Under the pieces are notes generated by a model, which was not told the DNA's origin, ran no database searches, and worked only from the letters and a program-made list of their open reading frames with translations. This document shows, one piece after another, positions 8,239 through 17,578 of a DNA stretch of 64,000 nucleotides. The translations under genes were made by a program, and so were the position numbers. Numbering within the stretch: the stretch's first letter is position 1; each line of letters begins with the position of its first letter. The DNA is from Burkholderia sp. HI2500 (lineage in GTDB: Bacteria; Pseudomonadota; Gammaproteobacteria; Burkholderiales; Burkholderiaceae). The stretch lies in assembly GCF_002223055.1 (NCBI RefSeq), contig NZ_NKFL01000004.1:248001-312000 (forward strand), written 5' to 3'.

Positions 8239-10278
8239 TTAGCGTATCGTTCGATCGCGAAAATATTGCCGCCCCTGCCACCCGGCATAACGTATCGCGT
8301 TGCGCGTCCAGCGTATTGCCTTGACGAGCGGGCGGGCGCGGTTTCCGCGTATTTTCTCAAGCGGCCGAGCTGCATCCGGTGCGAGTTGCCGGGCGATTGC
8401 TTCAGGCGTTGTGAACAACGAGAGCTGCCAGTCCCAATAAATGGCGTAACGGAGCAGCACTCCCGCCGTCAGCATGTCGAGCGATAGTCGGCGTTCGCGC
8501 CACGGCTGTTCCAGCGCATCGTGCGTCAGCCCCCAGCCAGCATAAAAGGGCAGACCATAGGTATGGACTTCCTTCCCACGCATCAATGCATCGAAGCCGG
8601 CGAGCGACGAGAGCGTATGCAACTCGTCCGTCACGTCGATCAGCGAAATGAGATCCGCGTCCGCATCGACGATGTCCGCAAGGTGTTCTGCATCGACGAG
8701 CCCGGCGCGATTGCCGGACAGTACGTCCGGATGCGGTTTGTAAATGATGAATGCGTCCGGTCGGCGAGCACGCACTTCCTTTAACAAGGCTTCCGATGTG
8801 GCTATCGTGCCGGTTCCCAGTCGGATCGACGCGTCGTCCGCAACCTGGCCGGCGACGAGTACTACACGCTTGTCATGAGGGATGTGCCATGTCGGCGCCT
8901 GGCGGCCGAGATTGTATTTCGTGAGGCCGAGCCGCACGATGTCCTGCCTGAGTGCTGCCGCGCGCCGCAATTCCGCTTCGTCGAACGTGGTCTGGTTAAG
9001 GATGACGGTCAGGTCGCTCGGACGACTCGCGTCGAAATACAGGCCGCGGCGGTCGATGACCTGGCTGCACGGTGGCGACATGTCGGAGCCGAGTCCTGTC
9101 GAATGGATAAAGCCGTCTTCGATCCGGACATGGGCGACGCCGGCGGGCAGGCCTTCGGCTGACCGCCCCCCCCATATCGCCGCGTGTTCGTCGGTGTGGG
9201 CGTCGCGCGGATCTGCGATCCAGCGCAACGTTCCGCCTCCCGCCGACAGGTAGGGCGTGGCGTAAGGCCGCTTCCACCACTGGAAGCGCACGCCGGCCAC
9301 TTGGCTGAGATCCCTGTATCGGTCGGCTACGGCGTGCTGCAGCTCGACGCAGTCGAGTGCAGTATCGAGCGTGCCTTGTGTGCCGTGTGCCGGGTCAAGG
9401 TAGCGCGCGAGCTGAAGGAACGCGGCATCGAATAACGCTGATGCCGAGGGCCGCGCACGGCGCTCTGGCATGGCGGTGTGGTCATGCGTCAGTCCCCAGC
9501 CTGCGTAGTAGGGCGTGCCGAACACATGAACAGGGACGCCGGCCAGAAGCGCCGCCATCCCCTCAGATGCACCCACGACATGGACGGCGTCGGCGCGCCG
9601 CAGCACGTCCCGCAAGGAATGCGCGACGTCGAGAATCCTTGCATTCCCGTGCAGTTGCGTTTTCGTCGAAAGCCAGTTGCCAGCACCTGCATCGGCGGAA
9701 CGCAAGATCCAAAGGTCTGCATCGCGGTGCACCGCACGCGCTGCATCCGCCATTGCAGCAAAATTCTTTCGGCGGAGTGTTGCCGGCGTGCAGATATCGG
9801 TATGCGACGTTTCGCGTTCATCGATCAGCACAATGCGTTTGCCACCACCGGATTCGTGCCATGCATCCGGCAATTCGGCTAGCTGATGGCGAACGTGCAA
9901 CGCGTCGCTGTCGAGCACGCGGCGCATCAGGTCGCGACATCGCCTGTCTGTGTCGGTGACAGGCGTGGCCGCCAGCAGGCCTTCGAGTGCGGCGACCAGT
10001 CCACCGCGCGCAACCAGATCCGACGGAACGCAGAACCACGAAAGAGGCGGAGCGTGAGTTGCGTGCCGGGCGAAGATCGGACCGGGGCATGCAGGGTACA
10101 CGGTACGTCCGATCGACGCGGACGTTCGGGCAAGCGCGACGCCAAGCCACGAATCGATCCACACGAACGGCGACTTTCCGGTCAGCCAGCCGATCATGCG
10201 TTTGCCGCGTGCGGTTGCACTTGCGTCGAATGACCGGGATTCGGACGTCATCGAGTGCTCAGTGGGTGCCGGAATCAT
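8239..10278 (-). CDS. wcbA: KpsC-like capsule beta-Kdo transferase
   Basis: A 679-residue cytosolic protein of the KpsC family (E. coli KpsC is about 675 residues), which extends the poly-Kdo linker joining ABC-exported capsules to their lipid. The two-module structure shows as an internal repeat: FGTPYYAGWGLTHD near residue 256 and YGLPFYAGWGLTHD near residue 578. Each is preceded by a V/S-rich E-G-x-x-A-L/F-A-L stretch, and YKPHPDVLSGNR belongs to the second module. The ATG directly abuts the wcbB stop; M10 (position 10251) is an alternative start. Name by homology and synteny with the B. pseudomallei wcb locus. Confidence 0.9.
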   Translation of the reverse strand: MIPAPTEHSMTSESRSFDASATARGKRMIGWLTGKSPFVWIDSWLGVALARTSASIGRTVYPACPGPIFARHATHAPPLSWFCVPSDLVARGGLVAALEGLLAATPVTDTDRRCRDLMRRVLDSDALHVRHQLAELPDAWHESGGGKRIVLIDERETSHTDICTPATLRRKNFAAMADAARAVHRDADLWILRSADAGAGNWLSTKTQLHGNARILDVAHSLRDVLRRADAVHVVGASEGMAALLAGVPVHVFGTPYYAGWGLTHDHTAMPERRARPSASALFDAAFLQLARYLDPAHGTQGTLDTALDCVELQHAVADRYRDLSQVAGVRFQWWKRPYATPYLSAGGGTLRWIADPRDAHTDEHAAIWGGRSAEGLPAGVAHVRIEDGFIHSTGLGSDMSPPCSQVIDRRGLYFDASRPSDLTVILNQTTFDEAELRRAAALRQDIVRLGLTKYNLGRQAPTWHIPHDKRVVLVAGQVADDASIRLGTGTIATSEALLKEVRARRPDAFIIYKPHPDVLSGNRAGLVDAEHLADIVDADADLISLIDVTDELHTLSSLAGFDALMRGKEVHTYGLPFYAGWGLTHDALEQPWRERRLSLDMLTAGVLLRYAIYWDWQLSLFTTPEAIARQLAPDAARPLEKIRGNRARPLVKAIRWTRNAIRYAGWQGRQYFRDRTIR

Positions 10279-11430
10279 TTACCGGAGCGAATCGAGGAAG
10301 CCATCGATGCGATCGAAGTGCTCAGCCCAGGTCGGTGCTCGAAAGCGCTCGATCCGCGTGAGCTGATTCGCCCGCTCGCTGCCGTCCGAGCGAGCGTACT
10401 CGCGAATCCGTGCAAGCCATCCCGGCCCGTCGAGCGGGTCGAGATAATCGGGAATGTCCGATGCAATCTCGTGAAAGACCGGCAAGTCGCTGGCGAGCAC
10501 CGGCACGCCCAACATCAGTGCCTCGACGAGCGGCATCCCGTAGCCTTCGGCGAACGATGGGAAGATGAGCGCTCGTGCATGTTGCAACCACGCATGCAGT
10601 CGTTCGTCGCTGCAATCCGATTCTTCGATAACCGCACCGCGAATCGTTGCGCAGCGCTCCAGCATATCGACGACGTTCTCGCATTCCCAGCCGCGCCGGC
10701 CGATGACCACGAGCTTGGGTGCGGTTTCCCCCATCTGTTCGACCAGGCGCCGCCAGACATGCAAGATGAACCAGTGGTTCTTGCGCGGCTCGATCGTACT
10801 GAGCATCACGAAGTACGGGCCATCGATCGGAGCCGGGCTCGGTGGATGAGGTTCCACGGCAGGTGCGAGTGGAGCGACGACGACTGGCGGGAGCGGCAGC
10901 GACGCTTGCCGGGCCTCGTTCGCCAATTCGTCGTAGGTCGCCTGTGAATTGCTGATCAGGCCACTCGCATGTCGGAGTGCTGTATGGATGCGGGCACGAT
11001 GCGATGCGTCCACGCCAGGGCGGCAATACTCCGCGTGGGTTAGCGGAATGAGATCGTGGACCATGAAGACCGAGCGCGCGTTGCGTTGCGCCATCGCCCG
11101 GTAGTAACGGGTGAACTCCATCCCGTTGTGACTTGTATGCAACAAAATTGCGCGATCGAATTTCACCGATCGAAGCCGGTTTAGTAACGCAGAAGCAATT
11201 ATTCTGCGCAGTGCCCATCGGTCGCGATCAGACGCGAGCAGCAGCGAAAACATCTTCTGCGAGTCTTTTTCCGTCAAAACGGTGGAAAAACCGCGTTCAC
11301 TCAGGACTGCGCGTGCGCGGTCGCCATATTTGCGAATGTAAGCCAGTCCTACTCTGTCTACCCCGGTGGGGATCAGGCCATCATAAAATCGGGTGGCGAG
11401 ACGAGTGACGTCTAGAAGTATTTTTGTCAC
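10279..11430 (-). CDS. wcbB: GT4-type glycosyltransferase of the capsule locus
   Basis: A GT-B-fold family 4 glycosyltransferase of about 383 residues. The N-terminal half has KILLDVTRLATRF and GVDRVGLAY and the acceptor-side VHDLIPLTHAEY. The C-terminal nucleotide-sugar half has MLSTIEPRKNHW, LVVIGRRGWE and the EGYGMPLVEALMLGVPVLASD signature, whose ExxxxxxxE glutamates are present. The GTG at 11430 is preferred because it starts at the first Rossmann strand; an ATG frame extends to 11505 but adds a His/Phe-rich, unfamily-like leader. It is transcribed with wcbA, divergent from the export operon. The sugar added is unknown. Confidence 0.85.
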   Translation of the reverse strand: MTKILLDVTRLATRFYDGLIPTGVDRVGLAYIRKYGDRARAVLSERGFSTVLTEKDSQKMFSLLLASDRDRWALRRIIASALLNRLRSVKFDRAILLHTSHNGMEFTRYYRAMAQRNARSVFMVHDLIPLTHAEYCRPGVDASHRARIHTALRHASGLISNSQATYDELANEARQASLPLPPVVVAPLAPAVEPHPPSPAPIDGPYFVMLSTIEPRKNHWFILHVWRRLVEQMGETAPKLVVIGRRGWECENVVDMLERCATIRGAVIEESDCSDERLHAWLQHARALIFPSFAEGYGMPLVEALMLGVPVLASDLPVFHEIASDIPDYLDPLDGPGWLARIREYARSDGSERANQLTRIERFRAPTWAEHFDRIDGFLDSLR

Positions 11431-11868
11431 GCAGGTGAAATTTGGTTGTGCGTGCGGAAACGAAAAATGTTTCCGTTTGCCGAAGCCCGATGGCTCATGC
11501 AACAATTCCGCCGGGTAATTCTATGGCATCTCGGATGGCGGGACAATTCGCGCGTGTACGTCGATTGATCAGCACAAGCGCCGAGTATGCAAACACAACT
11601 GAAGCTTGAGGTCAGATTTACCGATCTGCTCGTGCCCTTGCGCGCAGCAGCAATGGACTTTTGGAACCGCCCGTGTTTGTGCCAGACCGGCTCGCGTCTT
11701 AGCGGGCAAAGGGTTCGGCTGCGCGTAAGCCAGGGCTGCTGGACGGCGAAAACTCGAGGAACCTCAAGGGTACCCTCGGTGTTTCGGATGCGCCATGCCG
11801 GTAAATTCACCGGTACATCTTACATTGTGCGGTAAAATCCGGCGGCCTTTGAATGACTGGATTGTTAA
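11431..11868. promoter_or_regulatory. Divergent intergenic region between wcbB and wcbC
   Basis: This 438-base, comparatively AT-rich gap must hold promoters for both the leftward wcbBA pair and the rightward export operon. I see no recognisable gene in it, no RfaH ops/JUMPstart element and no clear -35/-10 pair. Short open frames here look like chance. Confidence 0.5.
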
Positions 11869-13053
11869 ATGCAGAGTTTAAATCGCAGTGTGTGGTTGGC
11901 TGCCGCCATCGGTGGTGCCATTGGGTTGGCTGCGTGCGGGGCCATTCCCACGTCTGGGCCGAGTCGTTCCGAGATTAATGCCAGCAGTACTGGCACGAAT
12001 CAGGTCAGTCTGCAAGGAATCCAAGTCGTTGACGTGACCGACCAGATTGCGCGGCAACTCTATGCGGGACGAAAAAGTACGGATTTCGCGGCGACCCTGG
12101 GTGACAACTCTGCGTTTCAGCAACAGTTGGGTGTAGGTGATGTAGTGGAGGTATCAATCTGGGAAGCTCCGCCTGCCACGCTGTTTGGCGGTGGTACGAG
12201 CGACTTACCGGCTCCCAGCAGTGTACCGACTGGCGCACGGTTGACCAAGCTGCCGACGCAAGTGATCGACGGAAACGGCAACATCCATGTGCCGTTCGTC
12301 GGCGCGATAAAGGCATTGGGACGTACGCCAAGCCAATTGCAATCCTATATTGCTGCGCGTCTCAAGACCATCGCGCATGATCCGCAGGTTTTGGTGCAAC
12401 TGGCGCGTAACGAGACCTCGTATGTCACCGTGGTGGGAGATGTGTCGAGCAGCACGCGCATGCAGTTGAGCGCGCGCGGCGAGCGCGTGCTCGACGCAGT
12501 CGCTGCAGCAGGCGGCGTGAAGCAGCCGATCAACAAGATCATGATTCAGGTGACGCGTGGCGAAACCGTCGCGCTGGAGCCGCTGGAGTCGGTGATTCGC
12601 GATCCGCGCCAGAATGTGCCGCTCAAGGCAGGTGACGTCGTCACGGCATTGTTCCAACCTTATAGCTTTACCGCGTTTGGCGCGACAGGCAAGAATGAGG
12701 AAGTCAATTTCGAGGCGCAGGGCATTACGCTCGCGCAGGCATTGGCGCGGGCAGGCGGTCTGCAAGACTCGCGCTCGGACGCGCAGGGCGTGTTCGTCTT
12801 CCGGCTGGAGGATCAGCAGGCGCTCAAGTGGCCCAATCAGCCGGTGCGCACGACGGCAAACGGCAAAGTCCCGGTCATCTATCACATCAACCTGAAAGAT
12901 CCGGATTCGTTCTTTGTGGCGCAAAGCTTCATGATGGACAACAAGGACGTTCTTTACGTTTCCAATGCGCCGGTCGCAGAACTCCAGAAAGTGCTAAATC
13001 TGGTGTTCTCCGTCGCTTATCCGATCGTGTCTGGCGTCCAGACATTCAAATGA
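11869..13053 (+). CDS. wcbC: Outer-membrane polysaccharide export lipoprotein (Wza/KpsD/CtrA type)
   Basis: A 394-residue export channel subunit that carries capsule across periplasm and outer membrane. A signal peptide ends in the lipobox GLAAC near residue 23. The Poly_export region follows, with LGVGDVVEVSIWEAPPATLF, then GNIHVPFVGAIKALGRTPSQLQ, and SLBB-type repeats with YVTVVGDVSSSTRMQLSARGERVLDAVAAAGGV and ITLAQALARAGGL. The ATG at 11869 is the only start compatible with the signal peptide. Its stop overlaps the wcbD start (ATGA), so OM and IM export components are translationally coupled. Confidence 0.94.
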   Translation: MQSLNRSVWLAAAIGGAIGLAACGAIPTSGPSRSEINASSTGTNQVSLQGIQVVDVTDQIARQLYAGRKSTDFAATLGDNSAFQQQLGVGDVVEVSIWEAPPATLFGGGTSDLPAPSSVPTGARLTKLPTQVIDGNGNIHVPFVGAIKALGRTPSQLQSYIAARLKTIAHDPQVLVQLARNETSYVTVVGDVSSSTRMQLSARGERVLDAVAAAGGVKQPINKIMIQVTRGETVALEPLESVIRDPRQNVPLKAGDVVTALFQPYSFTAFGATGKNEEVNFEAQGITLAQALARAGGLQDSRSDAQGVFVFRLEDQQALKWPNQPVRTTANGKVPVIYHINLKDPDSFFVAQSFMMDNKDVLYVSNAPVAELQKVLNLVFSVAYPIVSGVQTFK

Positions 13054-14162
13054 TTATGAAATTTCTGAAGCGAGCTAACCGTTTGTTTTTGATAACAGTC
13101 GTTATTCCTACTGTTATTTCAATTATTTATTTTGGTTTTATCGCTAGCGATCAATATACGTCGGTCAGCAGTTTTCTGATTCGTAGCCCACAGCAATCCA
13201 ATGCTTCGGGGCTGAGCGGGCTGCTGAAAGGTGTTGGGGGATTTTCCCAGTCGGAGGGCGATTCGTATACTGTTCAAAAATACATCCTGTCTCGCGATGC
13301 GATGATGGTGTTGGACAAGGAGCAGAATATCAAGTTGGCCTTTCAAAGTGGATCGATTGATTTTATTAATCGCTTTTCTCTCTTCGGCTTGAATGGCAGT
13401 CTGGAAGAATTCTACCTTTACTACGGCAAGAATATCGTTGATGCAAAGGTCGAGACCGATTCCCCGATTGTGACCTTGAGCACGAACGCATACGACCCTC
13501 GTCTCGCATGGAGCATGAACAAGCGCCTGCTGGAACTGGGCGAGCGGATCGTCAATCAGATGAACACCCGTGCCCGGTCGGATCTGATCAATTCAGCTCA
13601 GCACGACGTCGATGTGGCCAAGGAAAATGACCGGGTTGCCACGCTGGCGCTCGCGCATTACCGGAATTCTGCGGGTGTGATCGACCCTGAGCGTCAGTCG
13701 ACGATTCCGCTGCAGCAGGTCGGCAAGCTTCAGGACGATTTGATTGCAACTCGCGTGCAGATCGCCCAAATGGAGCGACTGTCGCCAAACAATCCGGGGC
13801 TGCCGACGCTGCGGGATCGCGCCAAGCTGCTGCAGCAGGCGATCGACCAGGTGAGCCAGCGCGTGGCCGGCGGACAAGGGGCATCGCTCGCCAGCAAGGC
13901 CGCCGAATTTCAGCGTCTGACGCTGGAGAAGGAAGTGGCCGACAAGATCCTGGCTGGCGCCATCACGTTGCTGGACCAGGCGCGGGTCGAGGCCGAGCGT
14001 AAGCAACTCTACCTCGAGCGCATTTCCGAACCCAGCCTGCCGGACTACGCGATGACGCCGCGCCGTGGGCGTGCCATTCTTGCCACCTTCCTGCTCGGCC
14101 TCATTCTGTGGGGCGTGTTGACCATCGTTATCGGTGGAGTGAAAGAGCACTATGACCGCTGA
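13050..14162 (+). CDS. wcbD: Capsule export inner-membrane co-polymerase (KpsE/CtrB type)
   Basis: A 370-residue inner-membrane protein of the PCP-3 group that links the Wzm-Wzt ABC transporter to the outer-membrane channel. It has an N-terminal transmembrane helix (LFLITVVIPTVISIIYFGF), a long periplasmic coiled-coil-rich domain (about residues 180-320) and a C-terminal transmembrane helix (AILATFLLGLILWGVLTIVIGG). The motif PxxPDYAMTPRR just before the last helix is the expected proline-rich segment. The ATG at 13050 overlaps the wcbC stop; M3 is an alternative. The first third is AT-richer than its neighbours. It overlaps wzm by 11 bases. Confidence 0.92.
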   Translation: MIMKFLKRANRLFLITVVIPTVISIIYFGFIASDQYTSVSSFLIRSPQQSNASGLSGLLKGVGGFSQSEGDSYTVQKYILSRDAMMVLDKEQNIKLAFQSGSIDFINRFSLFGLNGSLEEFYLYYGKNIVDAKVETDSPIVTLSTNAYDPRLAWSMNKRLLELGERIVNQMNTRARSDLINSAQHDVDVAKENDRVATLALAHYRNSAGVIDPERQSTIPLQQVGKLQDDLIATRVQIAQMERLSPNNPGLPTLRDRAKLLQQAIDQVSQRVAGGQGASLASKAAEFQRLTLEKEVADKILAGAITLLDQARVEAERKQLYLERISEPSLPDYAMTPRRGRAILATFLLGLILWGVLTIVIGGVKEHYDR

Positions 14163-14946
14163 CTATCGTCCGCCAACATTCTGGGAACAGGCGCGCATCC
14201 AGATCAGGGTTGTCTGGGCGCTGGTCATGCGCGAGATGATCACTCGCTTCGGCCGTGAAGGGCTTGGCGTATTGTGGATGATGGCCGAGCCGGCGATGTT
14301 CGTTGTCGGCGTGATGATCATTTTCAGTCATACCGAAACAAAGGCAAAGTATTCGGTGGCTGAGTATTTGGCGGTCAGCTATCCTACTCTGCTGTTCTGG
14401 CGAAACACGACGGGCCGGTTAATCAAGGCCATCGAATACAATCGATCATTGCTGCATCACAAGCCGATTCGCCCGATCGACATACTGTATTCGCGCATCA
14501 TTCTCGAATTTGCGGGTGCGACAGCTGCGTTTCTCGTGCTGTACGCGGTATTGGTGGTGATCGGCATTTGTCAGCTTCCGGCCGATCTGCTCAGCATGAT
14601 TCTTGGATACTTTTTGGTCGTCTGGTTCTCGTTCAACTTCGTCATGACCATGGCTGCGTTGTCTGAGATGAGCGAGGCGATCGAGCGGATTTCGCACGTC
14701 ATTCTTTATCTAATGATCCCTTTTTCGGGGGTCTTTATTCCAACGTACGTTTTGCCTTCGAGAATCGCCGAATTGTTGACGTATTTTCCGCTGGTTGATG
14801 CGGTCGAATATTTCCACCACGGTTATTACGGCGATCGGATGCCGACACTGTATTACCTTGGCTATACCGTGACCGTGTTGTCGTTTTTTACTCTCTTTGC
14901 TCTGTCGATTGCGCATATCGCTATCCGACGTGTGCAGTTGAACTGA
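14152..14946 (+). CDS. wzm: Capsule ABC-2 transporter permease (KpsM type)
   Basis: A 264-residue membrane permease of the capsule ABC exporter. The N-terminal cytosolic segment ALVMREMITRFGREGLGVLWMMAEP is the family hallmark, with R-E-M-x-T-R-F/Y and G-x-x-W. Six hydrophobic segments follow, with the conserved PFSGVFIPTYVLP and VDAVEYFHHGYYG near the end. It pairs with the downstream ATPase, whose start lies 14 bases after this stop. Confidence 0.95.
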   Translation: MTADYRPPTFWEQARIQIRVVWALVMREMITRFGREGLGVLWMMAEPAMFVVGVMIIFSHTETKAKYSVAEYLAVSYPTLLFWRNTTGRLIKAIEYNRSLLHHKPIRPIDILYSRIILEFAGATAAFLVLYAVLVVIGICQLPADLLSMILGYFLVVWFSFNFVMTMAALSEMSEAIERISHVILYLMIPFSGVFIPTYVLPSRIAELLTYFPLVDAVEYFHHGYYGDRMPTLYYLGYTVTVLSFFTLFALSIAHIAIRRVQLN

Positions 14947-14959
14947 GCCGGAGTCGGGT

Positions 14960-15613
14960 ATGATTGAACTGCGCAATGTCACCAAGCGGTATTCGATCCA
15001 TCACGGGCGGTCGCATCGGGAAGTGCTCAAGGGCGTCAACCTCCGTGTTCGGGCGGGTGAGCGGTGGGGGATCCTGGGTCGCAACGGTGCAGGGAAGTCG
15101 ACGCTGATTCGTATTATCAGCGGGTCGGACAAGCCGCATTCCGGCGAGGTCGTCAAGACGATGTCGGTGTCATGGCCGCTGGCATTTGGCGGCACGTTCC
15201 AGGGCAGCCTGACGGGTAAGGACAACGTACGCTTGATTGCCCGCATATACAACGTCGACTATCGCAAGACGCTGGATCTGGTCGAGGATTTTGCCGAACT
15301 TGGTTCGTATCTCGACGAGCCGGTCAAATCCTACTCTTCCGGCATGGCGTCGCGGTTGGCGTTTGCCATCTCGATGTCGATCGAATTCGACTGCTTCCTC
15401 ATCGACGAAGGTATGTCGGTTGGCGATCACCGCTTTCATCAAAAATGCAATGTCGAGCTGTTCGAGAAGCGCGGTGATCGAGCGATGATCATTGTTGCTC
15501 ACCAGACAGACCTGATTCGCAATGTCTGCACTCATGCGGCTGTCCTGGATAATGGCACCCTCAAGGTCTGTGAAACTGTTGAGGATGCGATTCGAATTTA
15601 TGAGTCGCTTTAA
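14960..15613 (+). CDS. wzt: Capsule ABC transporter ATPase (KpsT type)
   Basis: A 217-residue cytosolic ATPase powering capsule export. Walker A GRNGAGKST (near residue 38), an ABC signature in the capsule-typical form SYSSGMASRLAFA, Walker B FDCFLIDEGMSVGDH and the switch histidine in IIVAHQ are all visible. It lacks the C-terminal carbohydrate-binding domain of O-antigen Wzt proteins, so export should not need recognition of a modified chain end by the ATPase itself. Confidence 0.95.
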   Translation: MIELRNVTKRYSIHHGRSHREVLKGVNLRVRAGERWGILGRNGAGKSTLIRIISGSDKPHSGEVVKTMSVSWPLAFGGTFQGSLTGKDNVRLIARIYNVDYRKTLDLVEDFAELGSYLDEPVKSYSSGMASRLAFAISMSIEFDCFLIDEGMSVGDHRFHQKCNVELFEKRGDRAMIIVAHQTDLIRNVCTHAAVLDNGTLKVCETVEDAIRIYESL

Positions 15614-15655
15614 AATATAAAGCGAGAATGAACTCTATATATAAGGAATCGGTAT

Positions 15656-17578
15656 ATGCATGACACTGCATATAAGATTGGTGGGCTGGTCATGGGTACT
15701 TATCTGCCTTCGATCTCGTCGAAAATACTTGAGATCGGTGCGCAGAATATCAATGGCACGCTGCGAGATCATTCTCCGCGCAACGCCGAGTACGTCGGGC
15801 TGGATTTTGAGGCAGGTGTCGGGGTGGATATCGTCATCACCGGCACCAACGATTGGCAGGTGCCGGATGCGCATTTCGACCTAGTCATAGCTTCGTCGGT
15901 CTTTGAACACGACAATGCCTTCTGGCGCACCTTCATCGAAATGTGCCGGAAGGTAAAGCCGGGCGGTCATATCTATGTCAGCGCACCTTCTAACGGCTCG
16001 GTGCATCGTTATCCGAAGGATTATTGGCGTTTCTATCCGGATTCGGGGCTTGCATTGGAGGATTTGGCGCGCAGCGAAGGGTTCGATTTGATCCTCGTGG
16101 AAAGCTTTATCGCGGAGCGGGAAGCCGATTCATGGAACGATTTCTGCGCTGTGTTCCGTCGCGGGCCTTGTGACCTCGAGCTCAATCTGGATTTTGTCCA
16201 CAACAAGGTGCGTTGTACCAATGCACTCAACTGGCGGTCGTCGCTGATCGTCAACGCGGCGGAAGAAAACGAGGACATGCGTCTTTTGCGCCAGGCGCGT
16301 AACGAAGTGGCGCATGCGGCAGAGCTCCAGCGTTCTTTTGAGGTTCGCCTTGCGGAACTCGCTGCCCAGAAAGCGGCGAGCGAAGCGCACTTGCACGTGC
16401 AGATCGGCGGTCTGACGCAGTTTGTTCAGGAGCGTGATCATCGTATCGAGGAGCAAGGCGCACAGTTGCGGGTACTGAACGAGGAGCTTGAGAAGGAGCG
16501 GGTCGACTCCGCCGCGTCGCTGCGATCCATTGAAGTCCAGCTTGCAGACTTCACTGCTCGGAGCGCTTCAAGTGAAGAGAATCTGCAGGAGCGAATCGAG
16601 GGGCTGATGAAGCTTGTCAGTGAACGTGACGAGCGACTTGCGGAACAGGATAGCCAGTTGCAGGCACTGACTGCCGAAATCGCCAGGGAGCGTGCGGATT
16701 TCGCCGCGTTGCAGCGGTCTCTCGAGTCTCAGCGTGTGGAGCTCGATACTCAGAGGGCAACGAATGAGGAGCGTTTGCGCAAGCAAATTAACGATCTGGT
16801 CCAACGGGTTCGGGAGCACGATCGGCAGCGCGACGAACAGGACAAGCAGTTGCAGGCGCTGACGACGGAGTTGGCGAAGGAGCGTGCCGGTACGGCTGTC
16901 CGACAAGGCACTTTCGAGGCCGCGCTTGCGGAGCTTGCTGTTCAAAAGGCAGCGAGCGACGGCCGTTTGCACGAGCGTTTTCGTGAAATCGGTGGACTGA
17001 CACGGATTATTCAGGAGCGCGATCTGCATATCGAGGAATTGGGCAGGCAGTTGCAAGCCCTGACCTCGGAAATTGCAAAGGGGCACGCGGATTCTGCAGA
17101 GATGCAGCATGCTTTTGAGGGCCGACTGGCGGAACTAGGTGCCCAGAAAGCAAAGAGCGACGAGATGCAGCACGTTTTCGAGGCTCGGCTCTCCGAGCTT
17201 GCCGCTCAGAAAGCGGTGAGCGAAGACCGTTTGCACGAGCGTTTTCGCGAGATCGGCGGGCTGACACGACTCATTCAGGAGCGCGACCAACATATTTCGA
17301 GCATGGCCATGCAGATTGAATGGTTGTGCCGGGTCATTTCCGTTTTGACTAAAGGTTTTTCGACCTCCAGCAAGGCGCGAGCGCTCGCTTGGCTTCCGGC
17401 CTATTTCAGCCACAAGTGGCAGAAAGTCTCGCTGAAGAAGCAAGGGTTGTTCGATTCAGATGATTATGTTGCCACTTATCCCGATGTTCTGGAAGGTAGG
17501 GCGGATCCTCTGCGGCACTATATCAATCATGGCATTAAAGAAGGACGTATTGTAAAAAAGGGGCATGGCTGTGATTGA
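15656..17578 (+). CDS. SAM methyltransferase / long coiled-coil protein, candidate capsule chain terminator
   Basis: A 640-residue modular protein. Residues 1-190 are a class I SAM methyltransferase: ILEIGAQNINGT as motif I, VGLDFEAGVGVDIV, FDLVIASSVFEHD as the post-II acidic motif and VKPGGHIYVSAPS. Residues about 200-540 are heptad-rich coiled coil built from imperfect repeats (QLQALTxEIAKERAD, RLAELAAQKAASE, HERFREIGGLTRxIQERD). The C-terminus (about 596-635) carries a FDxxxYxxxYPDV...PLRHYINHGxxEGR motif shared with two other proteins in the window. Methyltransferase plus coiled coil next to an ABC exporter recalls WbdD, which caps O-antigen and measures its length. Function is inference. 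It overlaps the next gene by 14 bases. Confidence 0.75.
   Translation: MHDTAYKIGGLVMGTYLPSISSKILEIGAQNINGTLRDHSPRNAEYVGLDFEAGVGVDIVITGTNDWQVPDAHFDLVIASSVFEHDNAFWRTFIEMCRKVKPGGHIYVSAPSNGSVHRYPKDYWRFYPDSGLALEDLARSEGFDLILVESFIAEREADSWNDFCAVFRRGPCDLELNLDFVHNKVRCTNALNWRSSLIVNAAEENEDMRLLRQARNEVAHAAELQRSFEVRLAELAAQKAASEAHLHVQIGGLTQFVQERDHRIEEQGAQLRVLNEELEKERVDSAASLRSIEVQLADFTARSASSEENLQERIEGLMKLVSERDERLAEQDSQLQALTAEIARERADFAALQRSLESQRVELDTQRATNEERLRKQINDLVQRVREHDRQRDEQDKQLQALTTELAKERAGTAVRQGTFEAALAELAVQKAASDGRLHERFREIGGLTRIIQERDLHIEELGRQLQALTSEIAKGHADSAEMQHAFEGRLAELGAQKAKSDEMQHVFEARLSELAAQKAVSEDRLHERFREIGGLTRLIQERDQHISSMAMQIEWLCRVISVLTKGFSTSSKARALAWLPAYFSHKWQKVSLKKQGLFDSDDYVATYPDVLEGRADPLRHYINHGIKEGRIVKKGHGCD
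16965..17288 (+). repeat. Direct and tandem repeats within the coiled-coil coding region
   Basis: A near-identical 60-base block occurs at 16965-17024 and again at 17229-17288 (period 264 bases, 88 codons), encoding LHERFREIGGLTRxIQERD. Between them is a 63-base tandem duplication (17099-17161 and 17162-17224) encoding EMQHxFExRLxELxAQKA. All periods are multiples of three, so recombination would change coiled-coil length without breaking the frame. Confidence 0.85.
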
